This document shows, piece by piece, positions 44,749 to 53,043 of a stretch of 64,000 nucleotides of DNA. The position numbers and the translations under genes are program-made. Numbering within the stretch: the first letter of the stretch is position 1; every line of letters starts with the position of its first letter. Under the pieces are notes generated by a model. That model had not been told where the DNA came from and ran no database searches. It saw only the letters and a list, made by a program, of their open reading frames with translations. This stretch comes from Methyloligella sp. GL2 (GTDB taxonomy: Bacteria; Pseudomonadota; Alphaproteobacteria; Rhizobiales; Methyloligellaceae): positions 2,654,988 through 2,718,987 of the forward strand of contig NZ_CP054476.1 in the NCBI RefSeq assembly GCF_013341275.1, given 5' to 3'.

Positions 44749-45612
44749 ATGGCTCTCGTCGCGGAACGTTTCGCGCCCTCCCCGACCGGCGCATTGCATC
44801 TGGGGCATGCGTTTTCGGCATTGACCGCCTGGGAGGCCGCGCGCGCGGCGGGCGGTAGATTTCTACTGCGCATGGAAGACCTCGACACCGGCCGCAGCCG
44901 GCAAGATTTCGCCGATGCGATCATGGCCGATCTGCGCATGCTGGGCATAAGCTGGCCCGAACCGGTGCTGTATCAATCGAGCCGCACGGCAAGCTATGCC
45001 GCGGCAATCGATAAGCTCGCCGCACAAGGCCTGGTCTATCCCTGCTTCTGTACCCGGGCCGAGATCCAAGCGGCGGCCGGCGCGCCGCAAGAGGGCGCGG
45101 AGATGGGGCCGCCCTATCCCGGCATTTGCCGCGGCCGGCCGTTTCAGCCAGACGACAAGCCTCACGCACTTCGCCTCGATATCGCCAAGGCGATTGCCGC
45201 GCTCGGCGGAGCGGCGGCAGTGTGTAGGCTTTCGTTTGACGAGATCGGCGAAGGTCCCAATGGCGAGCAAGGCCGGATCGCCCTCGACCCGGAGCAACTG
45301 ATCGGACAGATCGGCGACGTGGTGCTGCAGCGGAAGGACGGCGCCATCGCCTATCATCTGGCCGTGGTGCTCGACGATGCGTTTCAGGGCGTGACCCATG
45401 TGACGCGGGGGCAAGACCTATTCCCCTCCACCCCGCTGCACCGGCTGCTGCAGGCCTTGCTGGACAAGCCGACACCGATCTACCGGCATCATCGCCTGAT
45501 CCGCGACGAGATGGGGCGGCGCCTCGCCACGCGGGACCGGGATCTTTCGCTCGCCACTTTGCGCGAAGCCGGCGCCACCGCCGCCGATATCCGCGCACGT
45601 GTGGGATTGTAG
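44749..45612 (+). CDS. gluQ: Glutamyl-Q tRNA(Asp) synthetase (GluQRS)
   Basis: A 287-residue truncated class I glutamyl-tRNA synthetase paralogue that glutamylates queuosine-34 of tRNA(Asp). The N-terminal FAPSPTGALHLGHAFSAL holds the HLGH motif (17-20). LLRMEDLDTGRS, the zinc-ligand region PCFCTRAE and YPGICRGR, and the KMSKS-like GRRLATRDRD (about 257-266) follow. There is no anticodon-binding domain, as expected. It is divergent from the phosphoesterase over about 200 bases. Confidence 0.95.
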   Translation: MALVAERFAPSPTGALHLGHAFSALTAWEAARAAGGRFLLRMEDLDTGRSRQDFADAIMADLRMLGISWPEPVLYQSSRTASYAAAIDKLAAQGLVYPCFCTRAEIQAAAGAPQEGAEMGPPYPGICRGRPFQPDDKPHALRLDIAKAIAALGGAAAVCRLSFDEIGEGPNGEQGRIALDPEQLIGQIGDVVLQRKDGAIAYHLAVVLDDAFQGVTHVTRGQDLFPSTPLHRLLQALLDKPTPIYRHHRLIRDEMGRRLATRDRDLSLATLREAGATAADIRARVGL

Positions 45613-45747
45613 GGACCGCGCCCTGGCCCGGCCGCCTCATTGTCGTGGCAAGGTCATGCTAACGGATTGTGGCGTTTGATTTTCCCCGAAGCTGCTCAGC
45701 AGCCGCTGGCAGCGTAAAGATCGTTCAGAAACCAGCGGGACTTGGAA

Positions 45748-46122
45748 ATGACGTCTACCCTTCAAATCAGCTACCGCGATATCGAACCGTCCGAGGCGAT
45801 CGAAAGCAGAATCGCCGAGCATGCCGCAAAGCTCGACGCGTTTTTTAGCCGGAGCCTCGTCTACGACATCGTGGTGGAGATGCCGCACCGGCACCACGAA
45901 AAGGGCAATCTCTACAATGTGCGTATTCACATCAGCATGCCGGGGCGCGATGTGAACGTGGACCATGCCGGACGGCAGGATCACGCGCATGAGGACATCA
46001 ATGTCGCCATCCGGGACGCTTTCGATGCGGCGCGACGCCAGCTTCAGGACCGCGTCCGGGAGATGGAGGGAGACGTGAAGCAGCACTCGAAAGCCGCACC
46101 GCCGCAATCCGAGGAGCGTTAG
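45748..46122 (+). CDS. Ribosome hibernation promoting factor (HPF/RaiA family)
   Basis: A 124-residue sigma54-modulation/S30EA-type protein: LQISYRDIEPSEAIESRIAEH at the N-terminus, then RSLVYDIVVEMPHRHHEKGN and VRIHISMPGRDVNVDH, ending in a helix DAFDAARRQLQDRVREME. The fold binds the 30S decoding region in stationary phase. It lacks the long C-terminal dimerisation domain, so it belongs to the short form. A TTG two codons upstream (45742) is possible; the ATG with GGGA nine bases upstream is preferred. Confidence 0.88.
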   Translation: MTSTLQISYRDIEPSEAIESRIAEHAAKLDAFFSRSLVYDIVVEMPHRHHEKGNLYNVRIHISMPGRDVNVDHAGRQDHAHEDINVAIRDAFDAARRQLQDRVREMEGDVKQHSKAAPPQSEER

Positions 46123-46170
46123 GCGTCCGAACTCGCCGGGCTTCGGCTTCGTTCAGCGCAGTGGCTCCGC

Positions 46171-46761
46171 TTAGACCCCGCCGCGTGAAGAGAGACGTTT
46201 CTCCGCCTCGGCGATATCCCCTCTCCGGTCGACATCGATCAACATGCCGGCGGGTGGCTGCAAGCTGGTGAGCTGCGGCTCGCCTGCGAGCAGCTTGGCC
46301 GCGCCATGATCGCCCTCAAGCCGGCCAAGCGCCGGAAACAGGCGGCTGGGAAACAGCGCCGGCGCGCCGTGCCGCCCGCCGGGATAGACCGTCGCGGCCG
46401 GCACAGGCGCGGCAGCCAGTTCACGCAGAAAATCCGGATCGAGCAGCGGCATATCGGCCAGAAGCAGCAGCATGGTCCCGGCCTGCCTGGCGGAGGCTTC
46501 GGCCGCCGCAAGCCTCAAGGACGCGCTCAGCCCGGCCGCGGGCTTGGGATTTTGCAGCAAAGCCCAATCGGGCCAGTCGGCGAGAAAGCTTGGCGGGGTC
46601 GGCCCGACGACCACGGCGCCCGGCGCCAGCCCCGCATCGGCGACGGCTTGCAGCACCCAACTGCCCAGCGGGCGCCCGGCACAGCTTGCGTCGAGCTTCG
46701 ATGCGCCGAAGCGGCTAGCACGCCCGGCGGCAAGAACGGTTATGAAGGGTGCGGCGTTCAT
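46171..46761 (-). CDS. mocA: MobA/MocA-like nucleotidyltransferase
   Basis: A 196-residue NTP-transferase-like protein. The nucleotide-binding loop is VLAAGRASRFGASKLDA (about 9-25), with LLLLADMPLLDPDFL in the middle (D-x-P metal site) and PALFPSRLFPAL later. It resembles MocA, which adds CMP to molybdopterin for xanthine-dehydrogenase-type enzymes. The neighbouring xdhC and the Mo hydroxylase at 60794-64000 support that reading. It overlaps the xdhC frame by 47 bases. Confidence 0.8.
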   Translation of the reverse strand: MNAAPFITVLAAGRASRFGASKLDASCAGRPLGSWVLQAVADAGLAPGAVVVGPTPPSFLADWPDWALLQNPKPAAGLSASLRLAAAEASARQAGTMLLLLADMPLLDPDFLRELAAAPVPAATVYPGGRHGAPALFPSRLFPALGRLEGDHGAAKLLAGEPQLTSLQPPAGMLIDVDRRGDIAEAEKRLSSRGGV

Positions 46762-47734
46762 CAGTCGGGTCTTGGGCAGCTCCTCGATCCGGCATGGCCT
46801 GGCACGATACCGCCTTGTTGTAGCAGTCGACGAGCTGGGCCATCACCGACAAAGCCAAGCTCTGCGGGTCGCGGGCCGACGGGATAAGCCCGATCGGGCC
46901 GGTCACCCTGTTTAGCGCATCTTCCGCCACGCCCCGTAAGCGCAGTGCCTCGAGACGGTTCGCATGGGTCTTTCGGCTGCCCATGGCGCCGACGAAAAGC
47001 GCCGGCTGGCGCAAAATCTGCGGCAGGAGACCCAGCTCCCAGTCGTGATCGTGAAACAGCATAACCACCGCAGTCTGGCGATCGATGGAAAACCCGATAT
47101 CGCTATCGGGCATCTGAAGATGGTGCCCCTTCCCTCCCATCTCGGCGGCAAGCGCCACCAGATCCTCGTCCGGGCTTGCCAGACAGATTTCCACGTCCAG
47201 CCCGGCCGCAAGACGCATCAACGAGAGCGCCTCTGCGTCCCGGCCGAAGATGCAAAGCCGCAAAGCCGGCAAATGGCGGACTTGAAATTTACCGCCCAGC
47301 CAGCCGGTGCCGGCATCGCTGCCGGTGCGCAGCGCCATGGCGCCATCGCGGCCGAGCGCCCAGACCAGGCTGGTGCGCTGCTGGTGCAAGCGCAGCGTCT
47401 CAGCGAGCAAGGCGCGCGGCGGATGCGGCGTGAAGGCCAAATCGATGCCGCCGCCGCAGGGAAGCCGGATATCGATGAAGCGCGAGCCTGCGCCGAAGCG
47501 GATTTCCTCGGCCCGGCCGCTCTCTATGACGCGGCGCGCCTCGGTGACGACCGCCGCTTCGATGCAGCCGCCGGAAACCGAGCCGACATAAGCGCCGGTC
47601 TCGCTTACCCCCATATGGGACCCGACCGCCCGCGGCGAACTGCCGATCACATCGGTGATGGTGACAAGCGCGGTGCGCTCGCCACGCTCGGCGGCATCAA
47701 GCAGAAAGCGCAAGAGACCGGAGAACGCGTTCAT
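46715..47734 (-). CDS. xdhC: XdhC family molybdenum hydroxylase maturation protein
   Basis: A 339-residue protein of the XdhC/CoxI family, which binds Mo cofactor, promotes its sulfuration and inserts it into xanthine-dehydrogenase-type enzymes. The N-terminal XdhC domain has ALVTITDVIGSSPRAVGSHMGV, GSVSGGCIEAAV and RLPCGGGIDL. The C-terminal Rossmann domain has ALFVGAMGSRKTHANRLEAL and GLIPSARDPQSLALSVMAQLV. The start is the ATG at 47732-47734; a GTG at 47746 is possible. The last residues (about 15 codons inside mocA) are not family-like. Confidence 0.9.
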   Translation of the reverse strand: MNAFSGLLRFLLDAAERGERTALVTITDVIGSSPRAVGSHMGVSETGAYVGSVSGGCIEAAVVTEARRVIESGRAEEIRFGAGSRFIDIRLPCGGGIDLAFTPHPPRALLAETLRLHQQRTSLVWALGRDGAMALRTGSDAGTGWLGGKFQVRHLPALRLCIFGRDAEALSLMRLAAGLDVEICLASPDEDLVALAAEMGGKGHHLQMPDSDIGFSIDRQTAVVMLFHDHDWELGLLPQILRQPALFVGAMGSRKTHANRLEALRLRGVAEDALNRVTGPIGLIPSARDPQSLALSVMAQLVDCYNKAVSCQAMPDRGAAQDPTDERRTLHNRSCRRAC

Positions 47735-47913
47735 CGGGTGCCGCACCGATCCGGCGACCGGTCCCGCCTTGCGATCTGCGTATAATTTTTAGGCAGCTGT
47801 GGGCGACGCGGCAGGCAGAAAAGGGGCGCATGCCGGCTGGCCTTCGTCCCGGCAATCCCGATTTTTGGCGGTTTCGCGCGGAAAATACCGCCTTTCGATA
47901 GCTGGCACATTAT

Positions 47914-47944
47914 TTGCTGTCTTTCTAACGTACTATCTATAGTA
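47914..47944 (+). promoter_or_regulatory. Promoter with TACTA-N4-TAGTA operator, copy 1
   Basis: TTGCTG (47914-47919), an 18-base spacer and TATAGT (47938-47943) form a plausible sigma70 promoter. The inverted repeat TACTATCTATAGTA (47931-47944) covers the -10 box, so a bound protein would block transcription. The start codon of the substrate-binding protein is 42 bases downstream. Closely related palindromes occur at 52254 and 56513. Confidence 0.7.
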
Positions 47945-47986
47945 TCTTAAGCACTCCTTGCACTGAAAGATGGAGGAAGAGTTTCG

Positions 47987-48976
47987 ATGTCGCACCGCGT
48001 TTTCTGTCTTGCGGTTTGTATGTTCGCCCTGATGTTCGGGGTGGCGCAAGCTGCTGAAACGATCCCCGAGAAACCCGAGACCAACGAAGTCTCGATCGGC
48101 GTGCAGCCCTGGCTCGGCTATGGGCCCTGGTATATCGCCAAAGAGAAGGGCTTCTTTGCCGAGCATGGTCTCGACGATGTGAAGCTCGTCAATTTCAGCG
48201 AGCAAAAGGACATCAATGCCGCGCTGGTCTCCGGCGAGCTGGATGTGGCGAGCCTGCCCACCAACGCCGCGCTGCAGATGGCTCAGACCGGCCTGCCGCT
48301 GAAGATCGTGCTGCTGCTCGATTTCAGCCTGACCGCCGATTCCATCATCTCCAAGGATGTGGACTCGGTGAAGGACTTCAAAGGCAAGAAGGTCGCCTAT
48401 GAGCTCGGCGCCACCAGCGACGTGCTGCTCAACTATGCGCTGGCGGCCAACGGCATGACCATCGACGACATCGAGGCCGTGCCGATGCCGGCAGCTCAGG
48501 CGGGTTCGGCGCTGATCGCCGGCCAGGTGCCGATCTCGGTCACCTACGAGCCTTATCTCACCGTTGCGATGGGTCAGGATGATGGCGTCAAGCTGATCTA
48601 TTCGGCCGGCGAAAATCCGGGTCTGATCAGCGACGTTCTGGCGGCGCCCGACACCATGCTGGAAGAGAAGCCCGGCGTGATCCTGGCGCTGGTCGAATCC
48701 TGGAACGATGCGCTCGAGTATTACCGCGCGCATACCGATGAAGGCCGCGCCATCATCGCCAAGGCGGTCGGCGCAACGCCGGAAGAGCTGGAGACCGCTT
48801 TCGACGGCGTTCAGTTCTACTCGGTGCCCGAGAATGCCGAGCACCTGTCGAAGGAGTTCGCCGGCAAGACGCTGAAGGACGTGTCCGAGGCCAGCTATGC
48901 GGCGAAGATCCTGCCTGAGCCGTTCGATCCGGACGGCATGGTCGAGGTCGACTTCGTGGAAGCGGCCAACAAATGA
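47987..48976 (+). CDS. ABC transporter substrate-binding protein (NMT1/THI5, SsuA/TauA-like)
   Basis: A 329-residue periplasmic binding protein. A signal peptide (about 1-22, ending GVAQAAET) precedes the NMT1-like domain: VSIGVQPWLGYGPWYIAKEKGFFAEHGL, then GELDVASLPTNAALQMAQTGLP and FKGKKVAYELGATSDVLLNYAL. This class binds nitrate, sulfonates, taurine, pyrimidine precursors and various aromatic acids, so the ligand cannot be named. It opens an operon with the permease, the ATPase and a GMC oxidoreductase, each joined by a four-base overlap, under operator copy 1. Confidence 0.9.
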   Translation: MSHRVFCLAVCMFALMFGVAQAAETIPEKPETNEVSIGVQPWLGYGPWYIAKEKGFFAEHGLDDVKLVNFSEQKDINAALVSGELDVASLPTNAALQMAQTGLPLKIVLLLDFSLTADSIISKDVDSVKDFKGKKVAYELGATSDVLLNYALAANGMTIDDIEAVPMPAAQAGSALIAGQVPISVTYEPYLTVAMGQDDGVKLIYSAGENPGLISDVLAAPDTMLEEKPGVILALVESWNDALEYYRAHTDEGRAIIAKAVGATPEELETAFDGVQFYSVPENAEHLSKEFAGKTLKDVSEASYAAKILPEPFDPDGMVEVDFVEAANK

Positions 48977-49833
48977 CGACAAGCTTGCCCAATCGGCAAG
49001 GCGTTGAGGCCGCCGCGTCCCAGAACGGGGCGCGGCGGCCGCGCCGTCGACTGATCGACATGACCGCGACGGTGGGCCGGGGACGCTTCATCGCCATCGC
49101 CGTCTTTTCGTTCTGCGTTATTCTGCTGGTCTGGTGGGGTGTGACGGAGGCCGAGCTGGTCCGCTCGCTATTCCTGCCCTCTCCGGCCAAGGTCGTCACC
49201 CGCCTCAGCGCGCTTGCCGCGAGCGGTGACCTTTGGACCGATCTGACGACGAGCCTGCTGCGAATCGCGATTGCCTTTGCGCTGTCCTGCGCCATCGCGA
49301 TCCCGGGCGGTATCCTGATCGGCTCCTACCGGGTCTTGGACGCGATGTTCGAGCCGGTGATCGATTTCGTACGCTATATGCCGGTGGTGGCCTTCGTGCC
49401 GCTTTCCATCCTGTGGTTCGGAACCGGCGAATTTCAGAAATGGCTGATCATCTGGATCGGCACTTTCTTCCAACAAATTCTGATGGTCCAAGACTGCGTC
49501 AAGCGGGTGCCGCGCGACTTCGTCGATGTGGGACGCACGCTGGAAATGCCGGCTTGGAAAATTCTGATCAAGATCGTGCTGCCGGCCGCCGCGCCGGGCA
49601 TTTGGGATGCGACGCGCATCTGCCTCGGCTGGGCCTGGTCCTGGCTGGTGCTGGCGGAGCTGGTCGCCGCGACCACGGGTCTGGGCTACCGCATCACCGT
49701 GGCGCAACGCTATTTCCAGACCGATACCATTATCGGCTACGTGCTCGTGCTCGGGTTTCTGGGGCTGCTTTCCGATCAGCTGATGAAGTTCCTCGCCAGC
49801 CGCATGTTCCGCTACCAGAAGGTGTCGCGATGA
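48973..49833 (+). CDS. ABC transporter permease (SsuC/TauC-like)
   Basis: A 286-residue inner-membrane permease with six helices, after a charged cytoplasmic N-terminus of about 35 residues. The conserved EAA-type loop reads VDVGRTLEMPAWKILIKIVLPAAAPGIWDATRI, and RYMPVVAFVPLSILWFGTGEFQKW is typical of the SsuC/TauC/NrtB group. The ATG overlaps the binding-protein stop, and its own stop overlaps the ATPase ATG. Confidence 0.93.
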   Translation: MTTSLPNRQGVEAAASQNGARRPRRRLIDMTATVGRGRFIAIAVFSFCVILLVWWGVTEAELVRSLFLPSPAKVVTRLSALAASGDLWTDLTTSLLRIAIAFALSCAIAIPGGILIGSYRVLDAMFEPVIDFVRYMPVVAFVPLSILWFGTGEFQKWLIIWIGTFFQQILMVQDCVKRVPRDFVDVGRTLEMPAWKILIKIVLPAAAPGIWDATRICLGWAWSWLVLAELVAATTGLGYRITVAQRYFQTDTIIGYVLVLGFLGLLSDQLMKFLASRMFRYQKVSR

Positions 49834-50633
49834 CCGCCTATCCGAGACTGAAACTTGAGAACGTCACCAAGTATTTCGGCCAGGGCGCGAAGCGGATCAA
49901 AGCCGTCGACGATGTCAGCTTTACCCTGGCCGAGAACGAATTCGTCTCTCTGGTCGGGGCTTCGGGCTGCGGCAAGAGCACGATCTTGTCGATCATCGCC
50001 GGACTGCAAGACTGCGACGAGGGCGTGGTGCTGGTCGACGGTATGCCGATCTACGGACCCGGCCGCGACCGGGGCGTGGTGTTTCAAAGCTACAGCCTGA
50101 TGCCGTGGCTCACCGCGCTGCAGAATGTCGAGTTCGCCCTGCATGCGGCCGGCATCCGCCGTAAAGAGGCCCGCGAGATCGCCCTTGAACATCTGAAGCT
50201 GGTGAAGCTTGAGAAGTTTCAGGACCGCTATCCGAGCGAGCTTTCCGGCGGCATGAAGCAGCGGGTCGCGATTGCGCGCGCCCTCTCCTATCGGCCGAAG
50301 ATCCTGCTGATGGACGAACCGTTCGGGGCGCTCGATGCTTTGACACGCAGTCATATGCACGAGCTGCTGACGTCGATCTGGGAGGAGCACCGGTTGAGCG
50401 TGCTGTTCATCACCCATGATGTCGACGAAGCGGTGTTTCTGTCAGACCGGGTGATGGTGATGAGCAATCAGCCCGGCCGGATCAAGCTCACCGTTCCGAT
50501 CACGTTGCCGCGGCCGCGCACGGCCGACACCATGACAACGGATGCGTTCCGGGACGCCCATTGGACGGTGCTCAGCGCCATCCGCGAAGAGTCGATGAAG
50601 ATTGCTGACAAGGAGGGTATGGCAGCGTCATGA
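49830..50633 (+). CDS. ABC transporter ATP-binding protein (SsuB/TauB-like)
   Basis: A 267-residue ATPase: Walker A GASGCGKST (43-51), Q-loop VFQSYSLMPWLT, signature LSGGMKQRVAIARAL and Walker B ILLMDEPFGALDALTR, followed by THDVDEAVFLSDR. This combination is typical of the nitrate/sulfonate/taurine branch and matches the neighbouring permease. The frame is open upstream into the permease gene; the ATG overlapping the permease stop is chosen. Confidence 0.95.
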   Translation: MTAYPRLKLENVTKYFGQGAKRIKAVDDVSFTLAENEFVSLVGASGCGKSTILSIIAGLQDCDEGVVLVDGMPIYGPGRDRGVVFQSYSLMPWLTALQNVEFALHAAGIRRKEAREIALEHLKLVKLEKFQDRYPSELSGGMKQRVAIARALSYRPKILLMDEPFGALDALTRSHMHELLTSIWEEHRLSVLFITHDVDEAVFLSDRVMVMSNQPGRIKLTVPITLPRPRTADTMTTDAFRDAHWTVLSAIREESMKIADKEGMAAS

Positions 50634-52198
50634 GTGTGCCTGATCTACTGAAATCCTACGATTTCATCGTTTGCGGCGGCGGCTGCTCCGGCGCGGTGGT
50701 CGCCGCGCGGCTCGCCGAGAGCGGCGATGCGACGGTTCTCGTGCTGGAAGCGGGCGGCGACGAGCGCATTCCGGAGATCGAGGACTCGACCATCTGGATG
50801 CGCAATATCGGATCGGAGCGCGACTGGCAGTTCACCGCCGAGGCGAGCCCCAGCCTGAACGGCCGGAAGGCGCCTTTGCCGATGGGCAAGGTGCTCGGCG
50901 GCGGCGCCAGCATCAACGGGCTGGTCTGGGCGCGCGGCCATAAGAACGATTTCGACAGCTGGGCCGAGGAAACCGGCGATCCGGGCTGGAATTACGAGTC
51001 CGCCGTGGAGCTCTATAAGCGCATCGAAGATTGGCAGGGGCCGAACCCCTCGGGTCTGCGCGGCAAAGGCGGCCCGATGTATATCACGCCGCCAAACGAT
51101 CCGATTCCCGTCGCCCCGGCTTTGGTGGAAGGGGCCGCTTCGATCGGTATTCCGCCGGTCGACGATCTGAATGCCGAAGCGGTCGAGGGCGACGGCAATT
51201 GCGGCATCGCCAATATCAACGTCAAAGACGGCAATCTGCGGGTCTCAACGGCCGGCGCTTATTTGCGTCCGCAGATGGGCAATCCCAATCTCACCGTGCT
51301 GCTCGGCGCCGAGGTCGATCATCTGATCATCGAAGACGGACGGGCGACCGGCGTCGCCTTCAGCTATCAAGGCCAGTCGCTAACGGCCAATGCCAGCGGC
51401 GAGGTGATCCTCTCCTTGGGCGCGATCAACACGCCGAAGGTGCTGATGCTCTCGGGCATCGGCGACGAGGCGCAGCTTACGCGGCAGGGCATTGCGGTGC
51501 GGCAGCACCTCCCCGGCGTCGGCCAGAATCTGCAGGATCACATCCTGATGGCGGGCTGCGTCTGGGCCTATAACGAGCCCGAAGCACCGCGTAACAACTC
51601 CGCCGAGTTCACCTTCTTCTGGAAGAGCGATTCGTCGCTGAAGACGCCGGATCTGCAGCCGATCCTGGAAGAATGCGCCTTCGGCAGCGAGGTGACCCGG
51701 GAAGAGTACGACCTGCCGACCGATCCCTCCCTGACCTTCACCTTGGCGCCGGGACTGGTGCGCCCCGAGAGCCGCGGGCATATCGAGCTGACCGGGCCGA
51801 ACGCCTCCGACCCGCTGAAGATCCACGCAAATCTGCTTAGCGATCCGGCCGATATGAAAGCCCTGACCCGGGCGGTCGAGCTTTGCCGCGAGATCGGCAA
51901 TTCGCCGGCGCTGAAGCGCTTTGCGCAGAAGGAGATCATGCCGGGACCGCTGAAAGGCGATGCGCTGGAGACCTTCATCCGCAACGCCGCCGGCACCTAT
52001 TTCCACGAGACCTGCACCGCCAAGATGGGCAAGGACGCGCTCTCGGTGGTGAGCGGTTCGCTGGAAGTCTACGGCATCAAAGGCCTGCGCATCGCCGATG
52101 GCTCGGTGATGCCGTCGGTCACCACCGGCAACACCATGGCGCCTTGCGTGCTGATCGGCGAACGCGCCGCGGACCTGATCAAGGCGGCACACGCCTAG
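50630..52198 (+). CDS. GMC family FAD-dependent oxidoreductase (choline dehydrogenase-like)
   Basis: A 522-residue flavoprotein. The N-terminal dinucleotide fold has FIVCGGGCSGAVVAARLAE (12-30) and VLEAGGDE. PMGKVLGGGASINGLVWARGH is the FAD-covering GMC signature 1, and GAINTPKVLMLSGIG signature 2. The C-terminal catalytic pair is H459 (YFHETCTAKMG) and N501 (TTGNTMAPC). GMC enzymes oxidise primary or secondary alcohols. Being the fourth gene of an importer operon, it probably acts on the imported compound or an early intermediate. The start overlaps the ATPase stop. Confidence 0.92.
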   Translation: MSVPDLLKSYDFIVCGGGCSGAVVAARLAESGDATVLVLEAGGDERIPEIEDSTIWMRNIGSERDWQFTAEASPSLNGRKAPLPMGKVLGGGASINGLVWARGHKNDFDSWAEETGDPGWNYESAVELYKRIEDWQGPNPSGLRGKGGPMYITPPNDPIPVAPALVEGAASIGIPPVDDLNAEAVEGDGNCGIANINVKDGNLRVSTAGAYLRPQMGNPNLTVLLGAEVDHLIIEDGRATGVAFSYQGQSLTANASGEVILSLGAINTPKVLMLSGIGDEAQLTRQGIAVRQHLPGVGQNLQDHILMAGCVWAYNEPEAPRNNSAEFTFFWKSDSSLKTPDLQPILEECAFGSEVTREEYDLPTDPSLTFTLAPGLVRPESRGHIELTGPNASDPLKIHANLLSDPADMKALTRAVELCREIGNSPALKRFAQKEIMPGPLKGDALETFIRNAAGTYFHETCTAKMGKDALSVVSGSLEVYGIKGLRIADGSVMPSVTTGNTMAPCVLIGERAADLIKAAHA

Positions 52199-52208
52199 GC
52201 CGCTTATG

Positions 52209-52238
52209 GCCCGGGCCGCGCACAGTCGCGGCCTGGGC
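52209..52238 (+). terminator. Strong 12-bp hairpin after the GMC oxidoreductase gene
   Basis: The arms GCCCGGGCCGCG (52209-52220) and CGCGGCCTGGGC (52227-52238) pair over 12 positions with one G-U pair and a six-base loop, ten bases after the GMC stop. AT-rich sequence follows (ATATTAGTATTGTCTT) but not a clean U-tract. It probably terminates the importer operon just before operator copy 2. Confidence 0.55.
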
Positions 52239-52253
52239 ATATTAGTATTGTCT

Positions 52254-52267
52254 TACTAATGATAGTA
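52254..52267 (+). promoter_or_regulatory. TACTA-N4-TAGTA operator, copy 2, before the F420 genes
   Basis: TACTAATGATAGTA lies 76 bases before the F420:NADPH oxidoreductase start. The flanks match copy 3 closely: GTCTTACTAATSATAGTATG and the three following T bases are shared, with S being G here and C in copy 3. Core promoter boxes are less clear here; TATGTT (52266-52271) could be the -10 element. Confidence 0.72.
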
Positions 52268-52343
52268 TGTTTTCTTTGGCCTGTCGGATCGGCCCTCCCC
52301 GACTGGATCCGGAGGCCGCCGGCAGGCAAAGGAAACCGAATTT

Positions 52344-53009
52344 ATGTCTGACATATCGAAACCCGTTATCGGCATCATCGGCGGCACCGGCAGTCTCGGC
52401 TCCGGGCTTGCGAAGGGCTGGGCGAGAGCCGGCCACCAGGTCATCATCGGATCGCGCGCCGCGGAAAAGGCGGCCTCTGCCGCGGCGGAGCTTGGCTTCG
52501 GCATCGAAGGCGACAGCAACTGGGCGGCGGCGGCGGCGAGCGATATCGTGGTGCTGACCGTGCCGTTCTCCAATCACGGCGCAATCCTCGGCGAGATCAA
52601 GCCGGCGGTGGACGGCAAGATCGTCGTCGATACCACCGTGCCGCTGGCGCCGCCGAAGGTCTCCAAGGTGCAATTGCCGGAGGGCGGCTCTGCCGCGTTG
52701 ATTACCCAGCGTCTTCTCGGTGAGACTGTGCGGGTGGTTTCGGCGTTTCATACGCTGGGGGCCGCCAAGCTTCATGCGGGAGAACGTGCCGATTGCGATG
52801 TTCTGGTGTTCAGCGACGACAAAGGCGCACGCAATACCGTGATCGCGCTTGCCGAGCTGGTGGCGCGGCGCGGCATTGGCGGCGGCAGCCTGGCCAATTC
52901 GGCCGCCGCCGAGGCGATGACCTCGGTGCTGATCTGGATCAACCGCCAGTGCAAGATCACCGGCGCAGGCATCGCCGTTACCGGTCTCGAGGCGGCACAG
53001 CAGGCCTAA
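52344..53009 (+). CDS. npdG: NADPH-dependent F420 reductase (F420:NADPH oxidoreductase)
   Basis: A 221-residue Fno/NpdG-type protein. The N-terminal Rossmann loop IGIIGGTGSLGSGLAKGWARAGHQVIIGSR (9-38) is followed by VVLTVPFSNH, VVDTTVPLAPPK, VSAFHTLGAAKL and DVLVFSDD. It interconverts NADPH and F420H2 and so supplies reduced F420 to enzymes such as the LLM protein at 58396. It is the first gene of a three-gene F420 unit with cofD (34 bases on) and fbiC. Confidence 0.92.
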   Translation: MSDISKPVIGIIGGTGSLGSGLAKGWARAGHQVIIGSRAAEKAASAAAELGFGIEGDSNWAAAAASDIVVLTVPFSNHGAILGEIKPAVDGKIVVDTTVPLAPPKVSKVQLPEGGSAALITQRLLGETVRVVSAFHTLGAAKLHAGERADCDVLVFSDDKGARNTVIALAELVARRGIGGGSLANSAAAEAMTSVLIWINRQCKITGAGIAVTGLEAAQQA

Positions 53010-53043
53010 CCATGCGCAAGCAGTTTCCGGAGGACTTGGTTCG

